A DNA stretch of 64,000 bases, taken from assembly GCA_963693285.1 (NCBI GenBank), contig OY848918.1:3229876-3293875 (forward strand). The letters run 5' to 3'. This document shows, piece by piece, positions 36,724 through 47,165 of this stretch (position 1 is its first letter; each line of letters begins with the position of its first letter). The notes under the pieces are model-generated. The model made no database searches. It was not told where the DNA came from and worked only from the letters and a program-made list of their open reading frames with translations. Source of the DNA: Xestospongia muta. Taxonomy: Eukaryota > Porifera > Demospongiae > Haplosclerida > Petrosiidae. The position numbers and the translations under genes were made by a program.

Positions 36724-39341
36724 ATGGCAGAAAGACCAGATACACCAAGTGTTCTAGAAGAAGGTGAAGAGACAAGAGATGAAGACTTGAAACAAATCAA
36801 GCAAGCAGTCAAGAATGTTATCACAAGTTGCTATGCTACTTTATCTTCAACAGTGTCCGGTTGTCTACCTGATTTTGCCAAGGAAATGTTACAAGCAGAA
36901 CTAATAACTCATTATGTTATGAGAAGTGAACACTTTGGTAATATCATGCAAGATTATACAGCTGGTATAGAGTGTATTTGTAGCTATACAGGCTTGGTGA
37001 ATTATTGTTTAAAACTGCTGGATGTACTTCGAAGTTTAGGTGGTCCAGTTGAACTAGCTGCTAACAATTTACAGGAGAAATGGAATAATGTTATGAAAAG
37101 AAAGTTTGGCCGATGTTTCATTCCACAACCTCGTGTAAAGAGAATCAATTCTTCACCAATAGTACCATCTTATCAACCACCAAAAAAGCCATCTTACAGT
37201 AAATTCTCTAAAACTTGTCCTTCAAAGATGGATACAATACATGATGAACCTAGTACTGACCAAGAAACTGGTAGGTTTATTGTTGCTTAAGTTATTGGAG
37301 TACACTATATGTAATTTAATGAAGATGGCTCATAATTTCTAACTTGTATTTAGAAAATTGCTGACATACTATTATTAACACTTGTTGTTGCTCTCAATGA
37401 AACCAATAGCCTTACTTGCTATATAACAAACAACACACTAAAAAACACAACAAACATCCACTGTTTACAGAAACTAAGATGACATATTATGTGGCATGTA
37501 AACAACATCACTATAGCTAGATTAAATCATAATCCAATATTAAAATATGTGACAATCATTAGCTATCATTCAATGTTATACTGTAGCATCATCACTTGTA
37601 ATAATCTTAAGATGATTCTTGTAATTAAGACTTTTATCATATTGTTGTAGAGCATGTGACAGACACCAGTCATCATGAGGTAACAGCAACAGATGAGTTC
37701 TACTCTAAAGAAATGAAGGATTTTCTTGATCGACGTAAGTTACAGTGATAATCTGACAATATAATAAATTCTATCTCAATTTATTTTTAGTTAACAAACC
37801 TACCAAACATGATGTTTTAATACAACTAGCTCCTATTCATGCATCATGGCGTAGTATTGGTAATGGTCTTAGAGTGAGTGATAATGATCTTAATAGTTTG
37901 GCTCAGTCTAATAAGTCTGATCAAGACAAACTTGATCATGTGCTCCAGAGATGGATAGATAAAGACAGTCACGTTACTTGGAAGATGATCATGGAGGTTG
38001 TTAGAGGACCACTCATTGGAAACAATGCTTTAGCTAAGAAGATATTCCAGTATTTGAAACAAGAATTTTCCAACCAACGGAAAGCTACCAGTAAGTATAT
38101 ATATTTATATATCAGTAAGTATTGATACAATATTTGATGTTCTCATAGACATAGAGACAAAGGAGCTCACAACACATGAAGACACAGATTTTCTTGATAT
38201 AAATGTTCAGCAAGAAGCTAGTAAGACTAACGAACCAGACAACATCACTAAAGAAAGTGTTGCTCCAGATCCTCCATGTTCTCATAATGTAATGATGACA
38301 AGATCAACAAATCCTTCAGTATCTGATGGTTTTGTATCTGGAGTAGAGAATAGGAAATCATTACTATCACTTGATAAACCTGCTGAACAAGATTCTGGTA
38401 TATCACCTACAACATATGTTTCCCAAATACCAGAAACTCTACATTCTATGTATGCATCTGCTCCTGCTGAAGAGTCTCCTAATAACCCTGAAACAACAGA
38501 CAACAACAGGGATGATGATTCTGGTTATCTTACTGTTAGTATGACAGTATCTCCAAGTATTACAGCTGGTACAACAGATAATTCTCACAACCACCTCTCA
38601 TTTAGTACAGAAAAGTCGTTTTTAGACAAGACAGCTAATTATGACTCAGAAACTCCATCTGGTGACTATCACTGTATTGTTACCGAAGAGTCTGGTAATA
38701 CTCCAGTCCACTCCAACACAGATGATAACAGTAAAGAGAATACTTCATCCAGTCATGAAAATGAGGATACTGCTAACTCAAATAGTCAAGTAGAAGTCAG
38801 TATACCAATAATAACCCCTCCTCCTCGTATTGTCGAAGTACCTTGTGCAGTCTCTCAGTCTTCAGCACAACCTGCTGGCCACAAACTTCATGGTAATACT
38901 AATGAAAGATCTATAGAACCACCTTTACCATCATCACAGCCTATAGTTGAGTGCTCTCATCCTGTAGAAGAGAGCAACCAACAACATCAGTCCAACCCAC
39001 AGACTCTTTTTCCTAATTCTAATTCATCAAATCATGTACCCACTCAGAAACCAAACGGTACTCCTCAAGACAAGTCTGAACAGCCTCAACAAGATGGATC
39101 AGATGAACCTCTGGTAACTACACCACCTGTAAGAGATATAGTACAGTCATTGGTTAATAATATATTTAACACTCCATCATTACATAAATCAGCTATAGTA
39201 ATGTTTGATCTTACAGTACTCTATGTACTGAGTATACCATTACAAGGATTGTTATATGGAAGTTGGTGTATGTTTGGTAATTATGTATGTTTTGTTATTT
39301 TGTTGATATTATTACTTATTTATATTATACATCGACAATGA
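36724..39341 (+). CDS. Array gene A4: GGP domain, Death domain, S/T-rich linker, two-TM tail
   Basis: Four exons, introns all phase 1: 36724-37270, 37651-37734, 37791-38090, 38149-39341; 707 residues. The GGP domain is at about 15-125 (FAKEMLQAELI, LGGPVELAANNL) and a short acidic linker follows (FYSKEMKDFLDR). The Death domain is at about 210-305 (SWRSIGNGLRVSDNDL, VLQRWIDKDSHVTWKMIM, LAKKIFQYLKQEF). An S/T-rich region leads to two hydrophobic C-terminal segments. This is the only intact gene here that keeps GGP domain, Death domain and membrane tail together, so it is the best reference for the family. By analogy with membrane-anchored death-fold adaptors it may assemble signalling complexes at a membrane (inference). 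Confidence 0.85.
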
Positions 39342-39510
39342 TATGTTAATATATGATTGTTTGTATGGATTTTATACTATTTTTAAATTGTATGGTTGTG
39401 CTATCCTTTTATGTCAATCTTATTAATTTACTCAGCTTCTTTAATAACTTATTAATAACACATTATAGTGTGGGAGACTGGGAGTGGCTATGCTTAGAAA
39501 AGTCAGAAGG

Positions 39511-41262
39511 ATGGCTGAAAGACAAACGTCACAAGAAGATTTTGAGCTAAACGAGGAAAGAGATGAATATGACGATGTGCAAACGAAAGACATTCGGCGT
39601 ATTGTCGGGAGAGAGTTGAGCAACTGTAATCAACAATTATCTGATGCTCTTTATAATTCTCTCTCTACATTTTCAAGTTTAATGTTAGAACATGAATTTA
39701 TTACCAACCATGTTCACCAAAAAAATCAAAAGTTTGACGCCATTATGCATGACTTCAAGGCCAGACTAAATTGGTTGAACCTTGATGAACTTCGTGATCA
39801 CTGTATCAAATTCTTGTCTATACTCACTGAAGTGGGCGGGCCTGCTGTAAAGGCTGCTGAACGACTGAAGAAAAATTGGAACACAAAGGTAAATAAAAAA
39901 CATAATATAACATTTCTTCCAACTCCATTACAAGAGAAATCACAATCAGAACCTAGTTTTAAAGTTTGCAACCCACCACCAGCTCAGAAAACAAACCGCT
40001 CCCTATCAGCAGATAGTGGTCGATATTTTACTCCAGCTACTACAGAATACAATGATGTAGGTGACAGTCCTACCACTGTTAATACATTATCATCTGTTCC
40101 AGAAGAGTCTCCTCTTGAATTTCCTATTCCACTCTCCACTCATGATGCTAAACAGGAAGTAAGTACTAGAGGACAAACAGCTATGATAGGAACTCTGGCA
40201 CCACAATCTGATCCAACAGGACCCAGTGACCAGCACTTTTCATATGAAACTAAAAATCTTCCTGAAACAAAGAAAGAATCTGGAGTTAGATCAGAGGACA
40301 TGCCTGTTCTTAAAGTCAACAGTCTTCCGCAAGGTCCCGTTGTTTTTAATACCGACTTAAAAGTTAAACCTCCACCACATACTGATCCAATTGGTCTTGG
40401 TCCTCACCAAGAATCCTCATTTCAGCATCCGCCACCAACAGGTCCCAGTCCAGTAGATAATATATGGAACCGTTCTCGACAAAATTCAGTTGATCCAACT
40501 TATGAAATTTTGACAGAAGTTAGAGAATTGAAAAGTATGTTTCAGAATGAGAAAGAAGAGAATGATAAATCCTTCAAGACTAAATTACAAGCAGATATCA
40601 GAGAACTAAAAGCAAACAGTGATAAGAAACATGACGAAATACTGGAGAGAGGGAGAAAGTTATCAGAGCAAGAGAGTGAACTTGAAACTCAACGGAGGCT
40701 TCTTAACATACAGGGTAAACGTTCAGATGACAGAGACAAGTTATTAGCTGAGAGAGAAGAGTCATGTGCTGAAAAATTAAAATTGATTGAGAAACTGTTA
40801 ACTGATCTAAAAAAGATCTGTAAGGAGAGAGAACAAAGATTACACAATGTGGAAGTGAAGCTACAAGAAAAAATAGATCAGTTTGGGAAAGAGTTGGAGA
40901 CAAGAGTACGAAATTTAAAAGAGAAAGAGGTTGAAATTATGGAACGAATACGGACTTTACAAGGCCAAGAAAGACAACAATACAGTGAAAAGTCTGAGCA
41001 ACAATACAAGCAAATGTTAAAAGAATTTGAAAGACATGGTAAAGAAATTGATTCCAAGCATACAACATGGAAAGAGAAATTAATGAAGGAATTTGAACGA
41101 CGTGACAATGATAAACATATGTCATTGAAAGAGGAACTATCTAAACATTTTAATACACAGCAAACCCAACAAGACTTGTTGAGACAAAGACAATGGCTAT
41201 TAGTTGTTATAGCAGTGTTGATTATTGTATTAATATTTATGCGTTGGTGCTCAACAAATTAA
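39511..41262 (+). CDS. Array gene B1: GGP domain, long coiled coil, single C-terminal TM
   Basis: 583 residues in one exon; the MAERQ start matches other class B genes, with an in-frame ATG further upstream at 39490. The GGP domain is at about 25-135 (FSSLMLEHEFITNHV, IMHDFKARL, EVGGPAVKAAERL). A P/S-rich linker follows (about 140-330). Residues about 335-555 are a highly charged coiled coil (heptads in RELKANSDKKHDEILERG and EKIDQFGKELETRVRNLKE). It ends in a TM tail (LLVVIAVLIIVLIFM) and a short WCSTN end, typical of tail-anchored proteins. It starts about 170 bases after the stop of A4. It should dimerise through the coiled coil on the cytosolic face of a membrane. Confidence 0.85.
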   Translation: MAERQTSQEDFELNEERDEYDDVQTKDIRRIVGRELSNCNQQLSDALYNSLSTFSSLMLEHEFITNHVHQKNQKFDAIMHDFKARLNWLNLDELRDHCIKFLSILTEVGGPAVKAAERLKKNWNTKVNKKHNITFLPTPLQEKSQSEPSFKVCNPPPAQKTNRSLSADSGRYFTPATTEYNDVGDSPTTVNTLSSVPEESPLEFPIPLSTHDAKQEVSTRGQTAMIGTLAPQSDPTGPSDQHFSYETKNLPETKKESGVRSEDMPVLKVNSLPQGPVVFNTDLKVKPPPHTDPIGLGPHQESSFQHPPPTGPSPVDNIWNRSRQNSVDPTYEILTEVRELKSMFQNEKEENDKSFKTKLQADIRELKANSDKKHDEILERGRKLSEQESELETQRRLLNIQGKRSDDRDKLLAEREESCAEKLKLIEKLLTDLKKICKEREQRLHNVEVKLQEKIDQFGKELETRVRNLKEKEVEIMERIRTLQGQERQQYSEKSEQQYKQMLKEFERHGKEIDSKHTTWKEKLMKEFERRDNDKHMSLKEELSKHFNTQQTQQDLLRQRQWLLVVIAVLIIVLIFMRWCSTN

Positions 41263-41335
41263 AAGATTAGTTTGTGTTAATAAAGTTATTCTATTCCTGT
41301 TAACTATAATTTATGTAATTGTAATCATGGTGGGA

Positions 41336-41360
41336 GTGTGTGTGTGTGTGTGTGCGTGTT
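41336..41360 (+). repeat. (TG)n microsatellite
   Basis: A short GT run behind B1, with one GC interruption. Confidence 0.8.
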
Positions 41361-41539
41361 GACTCAGGATACTGGGTAGTGATTAGTCTCATCTTCAGAC
41401 CTATTTGCAAGCTAAAGTAGGTCTGGTCACACAAGTTGACTTTTGTGTCCCCAGTAAGGAATGAATATAAAGTAAAACATTTATTGATATTGGGATATCT
41501 GCTGAGTTTATATCTGAAACTCATTGTGATATTGAAAGA

Positions 41540-41697
41540 GTTTGAGGCATCAAGGAAGGTACTAGCCAGTTAATTTTTTGAGCCCAGAGTCATTACTAAA
41601 TAACAGGCAGTGGAGAGATGTACTACTAAGTCGAGTTTATCACAGATAATCTTGTTTGTATTGCTATTGATGAAGTACACTGTGTTCCAAAATGGTG
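41540..41697 (+). pseudogene. Decayed RecQ-type helicase fragment
   Basis: Two frames are needed: SPESLLNNRQWRDVLLSRVY (about 41581-41640) and, shifted by one base, DNLVCIAIDEVHCVPKW ending at 41696. This is the DEVH (Walker B) neighbourhood of RecQ-like helicases, which have many diverged copies in sponges and cnidarians. A stop follows immediately. Only this piece is present. Confidence 0.65.
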
Positions 41698-41716
41698 AGT
41701 AATATGGTGTCAAATT

Positions 41717-41959
41717 TTAATATCTATTAAGAGTTCTCCAGCAAGATTTACAAAAGACTTTGTCTATTTTTTGGTGAATCTTCTCTTGTTCCATTTCAAG
41801 TTTCTCATTCCTTAGCACATCTACAACTATGGAGTATACACAAGAATATTCATCGTTCTTGTTTCTTATCATAACACAATCTTTGTGTTTACTGCTTAGG
41901 TCAGAGCAGCAGGAGTAGCAGATTTCATGAAAAGTAGCCATGCATTCACTTTCACACAT
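41717..41959 (-). other. Cysteine-rich open frame of unknown origin
   Basis: An 80-codon frame with ten cysteines (for example CYSCCSDLSSKHKDC and FCKSCW). The spacing is reminiscent of a zinc-binding module, but I recognise no family. It lies next to the RecQ relic and could be part of the same degraded element. No splice context was found. Confidence 0.25.
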
Positions 41960-42068
41960 ACTTCACTTGATGATATTCATATTTCACACTACCTCTAATT
42001 GCATACCAATACCCGCGCCACATTTACTGGGGACGAGAGAGGTAGTGATAGTCTGGTAAATTTTCTCT

Positions 42069-43340
42069 ATGAACAAGAAGGAAGTGATGGCTTCTACTGA
42101 TGAACGTGAAGTTGATTTAAAAAGTTTACGTAGAATTCTTAAATCGACTCTTGTTTCAAAACGTGCTACTTTCAGCGATTTGTTAACAGGTTCATCACTA
42201 AATAAATTTGCTGAACAAATGTACCAAGCTCATCTAATCACAGATGTTCAACAAGATTATGGATTAATAGTCAAGTCATTCAAAACTCAAATGGACTTAT
42301 TGCATACTCTAAATGATCTGGAAGACCATTGTCGTAAGTTCTTAAATGCACTTAAAGAAGTGGGTGGTCCATTAGAAACAGTAGCTGAAGAGTTGGAGAA
42401 ATCATGGATAGATGATGTTAAAACTAGTCTTCACATAGATTTTGTGATTAGTAGGTCTCAACCAGTCAGTGATTTTACAGACACATCCTTCCACACAATA
42501 CATGTACCCAATCTTCAACAACCGCACATTTTTCCTGAACATGTTTATTATTACATTCCTGTATTATCTCATAACTTCAATAATGCTCTCAGGAATAACC
42601 CTCAATTTAGACAGAATATTATAACAAATCCAAAATATCGAGTTCAATCAGGTATGAGAATGTTAGCTGAACCAATTCCATCCTCAAAATCTGCTAGAAG
42701 ACATAGTGATGTTCCAGATCCTCCTCATTATTTATCAGAAGCAACTCAATCTGAACATCAAGACAATGATCCTCACTTTGCTACCTCAGCAAGAAAAATT
42801 CCTGTCCCTGTAGCTTCCACACGTGGGAATTACGTGCATTGTCATTCTGATCCTAGTTGGATGGATCGAGGATCATCAATGCTTCCATCTATACCTGAAG
42901 AAGACACACTCATTGAACCTAGTCAACCATCAACTGAAGTTACTAACACAATTACCAATGAACAAGGTGTACAACGTCCTCTTGAAAATACACCTATTTC
43001 AAGACAACAACATAATTCTCAGACATTCACAGGTACCCCACACACATCTCCATTAACCGTACAAACAGAAAATGATACATCAATCATAAATGCACGAGAT
43101 CATGAGATGGTAGCTAATCAATCGACTCTACCATCAGCTGTGAATACTGATAGACTAACAAATAGTGTATATTTACAAAAGGAGATTGATAATCTTCAAA
43201 GTCGCGTATCTCAATTGGAAAAACAGATGCAAAAAATTAGCTCTGAAAATGAACTAAAGGAGAAAAATGGTCAATCACTTCAACTCAATATAATTATTAT
43301 TGGATTGTTTGTTCTTTGTTTAATAGTCTCTCTAAAGTAA
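42069..43340 (+). CDS. Array gene D1: GGP domain, linker, short coiled coil, C-terminal TM
   Basis: 423 residues, one exon (internal MAST start also possible at residue 7). The GGP domain is at about 15-130 (FAEQMYQAHLITDV, IVKSFKTQMDLL, LEDHCRKFLNALKEVGGPLE). The linker has a P/H-rich part (NLQQPHIFPEHVYYYIPV). A short coiled coil (LQKEIDNLQSRVSQLEKQMQ) precedes the tail LNIIIIGLFVLCLIVSLK. The tail is short and ends in two or three residues after the membrane span, as in tail-anchored proteins. It is closest to D2. Confidence 0.85.
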   Translation: MNKKEVMASTDEREVDLKSLRRILKSTLVSKRATFSDLLTGSSLNKFAEQMYQAHLITDVQQDYGLIVKSFKTQMDLLHTLNDLEDHCRKFLNALKEVGGPLETVAEELEKSWIDDVKTSLHIDFVISRSQPVSDFTDTSFHTIHVPNLQQPHIFPEHVYYYIPVLSHNFNNALRNNPQFRQNIITNPKYRVQSGMRMLAEPIPSSKSARRHSDVPDPPHYLSEATQSEHQDNDPHFATSARKIPVPVASTRGNYVHCHSDPSWMDRGSSMLPSIPEEDTLIEPSQPSTEVTNTITNEQGVQRPLENTPISRQQHNSQTFTGTPHTSPLTVQTENDTSIINARDHEMVANQSTLPSAVNTDRLTNSVYLQKEIDNLQSRVSQLEKQMQKISSENELKEKNGQSLQLNIIIIGLFVLCLIVSLK

Positions 43341-43974
43341 ACTTTCATGTACATTTATACCTCTTTGTTTAACTGCTAGAATATATACCTTAGTTTTCTT
43401 AATGTCAATAACTTTTTGTCACTAGTAATACTATGATATGATATATATATATATGTGTGTGTGTGTGATTGACAATGTATCTGTACTACAATGTGTTGTT
43501 TAATGATTCCAAGAACTGTCAGTTTACAGTTGATTGACCACATATCTGTACTATATAAACACTGCCTCTTAATTTGACTATTATTATTTTAATTTAATTT
43601 TAAGGTTAATATGATAGATTATATTACTGTCATAATAAATGAATCATTTTAACTGAAATTTTTTGGTTGCATCACTACATATTACAGAAGTGACAGAAGT
43701 GTATATTATTAAATAATAAAAATCATGGAACTATCTTAGTACTGAGACTGTTCATGCATCACTGTTAAAATAGAGTGGTTGTTTAAACTGATCCCTACCA
43801 AATACACTGAAAAATATCAACAGTTTATATGCTGAAGAACTGCACAGTTTGTATACTAAACAACCAAGAGAGCATGTGACAGCCCTTACGCACATTGATA
43901 CAGCATCCATTTTGTCTAACTAATGACATGTTCAACAGAAGTTTCATTGCTATGAGATGACGAGTCTGAATAGC
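43341..43974. other. Intergenic, no gene seen
   Basis: AT-rich sequence with a short (TA)n(TG)n microsatellite near 43439-43468 and AATAAA-like sites behind D1. Nothing else could be identified. Confidence 0.5.
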
Positions 43975-44227
43975 CTCGACAAGATGGATCAGATGAACAT
44001 CCAGTAACTACACCAGCTGTAAGAGATATAGTACAGTCATGGGTTAATAATATATTTTACACTCCATCATTACATAAATCAGCTATAGTAATGTTTGATT
44101 TTATAGTACTCTATGTACTGAGTATACTATTACAAGGATTGTTATATGGAAGTTGGTGTATGTTTGGTCATTGTATGTGTTTTGTTTTTCTATTGATATT
44201 ACTTATTTATATTGTATATCGACAATA
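43975..44227 (+). pseudogene. Orphan class A membrane tail in front of B2
   Basis: From GATGGATCAGATGAACATCC to CGACAATAA the frame is open and equals the last ~80 residues of A3, A4 and H4 (RDIVQSWVNNIFYTPSLHKS, two hydrophobic segments), with no gene body in front. B2 starts about 115 bases later, so this is what is left of the class A member of an A-B pair. Confidence 0.85.
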
Positions 44228-44343
44228 ATATGTTAATTTGTGATTATGTGGATTTTTATATAGTTATTTTAACAAAGTTCATAACTTATCCTATTATTAA
44301 AGAATGTTCATTTATAATGTGGGTGTGACTGGAAAATCAAGGT

Positions 44344-46071
44344 ATGACTGAAAGAGAGGAAGAGCCAGAGCTAAACGAGGAAAGAGATGAATATGACGAT
44401 GAGCAAACGAAAGACATTCGGCGTATTGTCGTGAAAGAGTTGACCAACTATAATCAACAATTATCTGATGCTCTTTATAATTCTCTCTCTACATTTTCAA
44501 GTTTAATGTTACAAAATGAATTTATTTCCAACCATGTTCACGAGAAAAACCAAAAGTTTGACGTTATCATGCACGACTTCAAGGCTGGATTGAATTTGTT
44601 GAGCCTTGATGAACTTCGTAATCACTGTATAAAATTCTTATCTATACTCACTGAAGTGGGTGGACCTGTAATAAAAGCTGCTGAACTGTTGAGGAAAAAT
44701 TGGAACAAAAAAGTCAATGACAAATATAAAGTCAATTTATTTCAAGTTCCTCTACAAGAGAGGTCACTGTCTGAGCCGTACATCAATCCTAATCTACCTC
44801 AGAAAACAAAGCGATCACAATCGGAAGGACAAGTTCCTAGATATTCTACTCCAGAGCACAGTCATGTTAGTCCTACTAATAGTGCAACGTTACCATCACT
44901 TCTTGAAGAGGCTGTGCCTAATCCACCTTCTACAAATGAGGAGAAATCTAGGAAACCATCAAGAATTGCATTGCACTTGGACTTAACAGGAACTGGCGAT
45001 CAACAGCATTTAGTTTATCAAACTAAGGATTTTCCTGAAACAAATAAAGATTTTGGAGCTAGATCAGAGGACATGCTAGTTCCTCAAACCCAGAGTTTTC
45101 CACCAGGTCCTGTTGTTTTTCCTAATACAGACTCAAGAAATCAACATCCACCACACACAGATCCATCACCTCATGTACACCAATCATTACAAGAGTCATC
45201 TCCAGGTTTTAGTAAACCCTCCAACCCATGGAGCTCAAGTCACTATCAACAAAGTCTGAGTTCTTCTATTTTGGACAAAATTATGACAGAGATGAGAACA
45301 TTTTATCAAAAAGATAAAGATGAGAGTTACAAAGCCTACACATCTAAATTGGAAAGAGACAACAAAGAGCTAAAATCAAGTGATCTTCGAAAACGTGATA
45401 AAATGATACTTGAGAGAGAAAAGAAGTTAACAGATCGTGAAACTGAACTTGACCAACAATTGAAGTTACTGAAAGAGCAGGTGACACGTTCCGATGAAAG
45501 GGATAGACAATTAACTGAGAGAGAGAAATTGTGCGTTGAAGAATTAAAGAGATTGTCGACTGATCAGAAGAGCTATCAAGAGGAGACATGCAAAGAGAGA
45601 GAGCAGAGACTAGCGAATATAGAAGTCCAACTACAAGGACGAATAGATCAGTTAGGGAAGGAGTTAGAGACAAAAGTTGATAATCTAAAAGAACAAGAGA
45701 TAAAAATAATAGAACAAGTGCAGAAACTAGAGGATCAGGAGGTGAAAATGATGGAAAAAATGCAAAGTTCATGGAGAGAAGAGAGACAACAGCTCAAGAA
45801 AAGATTTGAAGATCAAAAGAAACACTTATTGAGGAAGTTCGAACAACATAATAAAGAGATTGATGAAAAACATAAAGAATGGAAAGAACAATTAACTACA
45901 TGTTTTGGGACACAAAAATTGGAACAATTGTTAGCAACGCAACAAGAGACATTAACGAAACTTCACCAAAAAGTAAAATGTGAATGTTTTATTATTATAA
46001 CATTGTTAATAATACTAGTAATGTTCATTATTGTCTTATTATTTATTGCATTATGGCCATTTGTACAGTGA
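44344..46071 (+). CDS. Array gene B2: GGP domain, long coiled coil, C-terminal TM
   Basis: 575 residues, one exon, start MTEREEEPELNEERDEYDD. The GGP domain is at about 20-130 (FSSLMLQNEFISNHV, IMHDFKAGLNLL, EVGGPVIKAAELL). A P/S-rich linker follows, then a charged coiled coil from about 310 to 540 (KEQEIKIIEQVQKLEDQE and similar). A hydrophobic tail (FIIITLLIILVMFIIVLLFIA) ends in LWPFVQ. It is the close sister of B1; the pseudogene at 34441 is even closer in its first third (NLFQVPLQERS). Confidence 0.85.
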   Translation: MTEREEEPELNEERDEYDDEQTKDIRRIVVKELTNYNQQLSDALYNSLSTFSSLMLQNEFISNHVHEKNQKFDVIMHDFKAGLNLLSLDELRNHCIKFLSILTEVGGPVIKAAELLRKNWNKKVNDKYKVNLFQVPLQERSLSEPYINPNLPQKTKRSQSEGQVPRYSTPEHSHVSPTNSATLPSLLEEAVPNPPSTNEEKSRKPSRIALHLDLTGTGDQQHLVYQTKDFPETNKDFGARSEDMLVPQTQSFPPGPVVFPNTDSRNQHPPHTDPSPHVHQSLQESSPGFSKPSNPWSSSHYQQSLSSSILDKIMTEMRTFYQKDKDESYKAYTSKLERDNKELKSSDLRKRDKMILEREKKLTDRETELDQQLKLLKEQVTRSDERDRQLTEREKLCVEELKRLSTDQKSYQEETCKEREQRLANIEVQLQGRIDQLGKELETKVDNLKEQEIKIIEQVQKLEDQEVKMMEKMQSSWREERQQLKKRFEDQKKHLLRKFEQHNKEIDEKHKEWKEQLTTCFGTQKLEQLLATQQETLTKLHQKVKCECFIIITLLIILVMFIIVLLFIALWPFVQ

Positions 46072-46203
46072 TTAATGATAATTGTTTAATACTTTGAACC
46101 AGCTTACTAATCACATTAATTATTACTGATGTACACTTAATGGGGGAGGACAGGATAAGATACCGATGATTCCGCTATTTAATACTACTACTATGTGGTC
46201 CAA

Positions 46204-46620
46204 TAATGACAAAGCAATCAAGGACAAGTCCTCAAGTCAATTCTAGACTTGAGACAGGCAGACCTTAGTCACTTAGTAGTGTGTCCATGTCTCAGCAATT
46301 TTGGTAATGAAATGTTTCCTGCTAAATTCATTTCTAGAAACAGCCATACTCTGACAAGATAGTGGGCAGGTCCAAAGCTAAAATGTTATTTTTAGACATT
46401 CAGTCTAAACTAGAGGAGCACTGTTATCAAGTTATTGATAGTTTTAAGATACATCAAACTCAATATCTTTTTTGGCACACAAAAATTGGAGCAGCTGTTA
46501 GCAACACAGCAAAAGATGTTAACAAAACTACAACTTTATGTTATAATATTGTTAATAATACTAGTAACATTTTTATTGTCTTATAATTTATTGTATATTA
46601 TATCATTTGTGACTAATGAT
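46204..46620 (+). pseudogene. Class C / class B chimeric pseudogene
   Basis: 46204-46435 is a decayed class C GGP domain (GACAAGATAGTGGGCAGGTC, AAACTAGAGGAGCACTGTTA). At about 46455 it switches to the class B2 C-terminus (GGCACACAAAAATTGGAGCA, then the TM-coding TTGTTAATAATACTAGTAAC). Several frameshifts and a mutated start rule out function. The join skips linker and coiled coil. Confidence 0.85.
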
Positions 46621-47165
46621 TTTTATACCTTGAACTGTCATATTTGTTATAATTAGTATCATTCACATAATAATTATTACATTTGTACATAGGGGGGAGG
46701 AGCTGGAACAAGACGACAATGTCATAATGTCATCAGTGAACTAGTACCCAACAATCTGAGCCAATCAGTTAACACATTTCTCTATTTGTAGCAGTTTTGT
46801 TAACATTGTTGATTTTGTTAATATATATAATTAATTCCTTTTATTTCTTATTATTTTCAACAATCTCTTTATTAAGTCCCTTTTTAATTATTTTCTTTGG
46901 TCTTTCTTAAAACATATACATGTAACATTTGTTATTGACACACAACATTGGAATAATATAATAGTCTTATTATTTTTGATTACTAGAGAGTTTGAAATAA
47001 TCAAATGATTTATAATAATACATCAATGACTACTATATTGGCTAATTATGTATATTAGTGCTAATTAGTTAATGCTATTTACAAAATGAGATTCATACTT
47101 ACATAGTGGAGGATATGAGATCATCAATAAATGACACTGCATATTAACTGGATGTAAGTGACATT
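46621..47165 (+). promoter_or_regulatory. Upstream region of C1, partly conserved in front of C2
   Basis: AATGATTTATAATAATA, ATATTGGCTAATTAT and GGAGGATATGAGATCAT occur in the same order in front of C2 (54138-54250). GGAGGATATGAGATCAT lies about 45-60 bases before both start codons and is the best candidate for a shared core element. An inverted copy of GTTTGTTAACATTGTTGAT-like sequence (46805 region) lies near 54030. Confidence 0.5.

Noticed and set aside
41717..41959. Cys-rich frame as a B-box or TRIM zinc finger
   Set aside because: Cysteine and histidine spacing does not fit a named zinc-binding family closely enough; kept only as an unassigned open frame.
45344..45772. Long minus-strand hydrophobic frame opposite B2 (and similar opposite B1 and E1)
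   Set aside because: Antisense of Glu/Lys-rich coiled-coil codons gives Leu/Phe/Ser-rich frames by chance.
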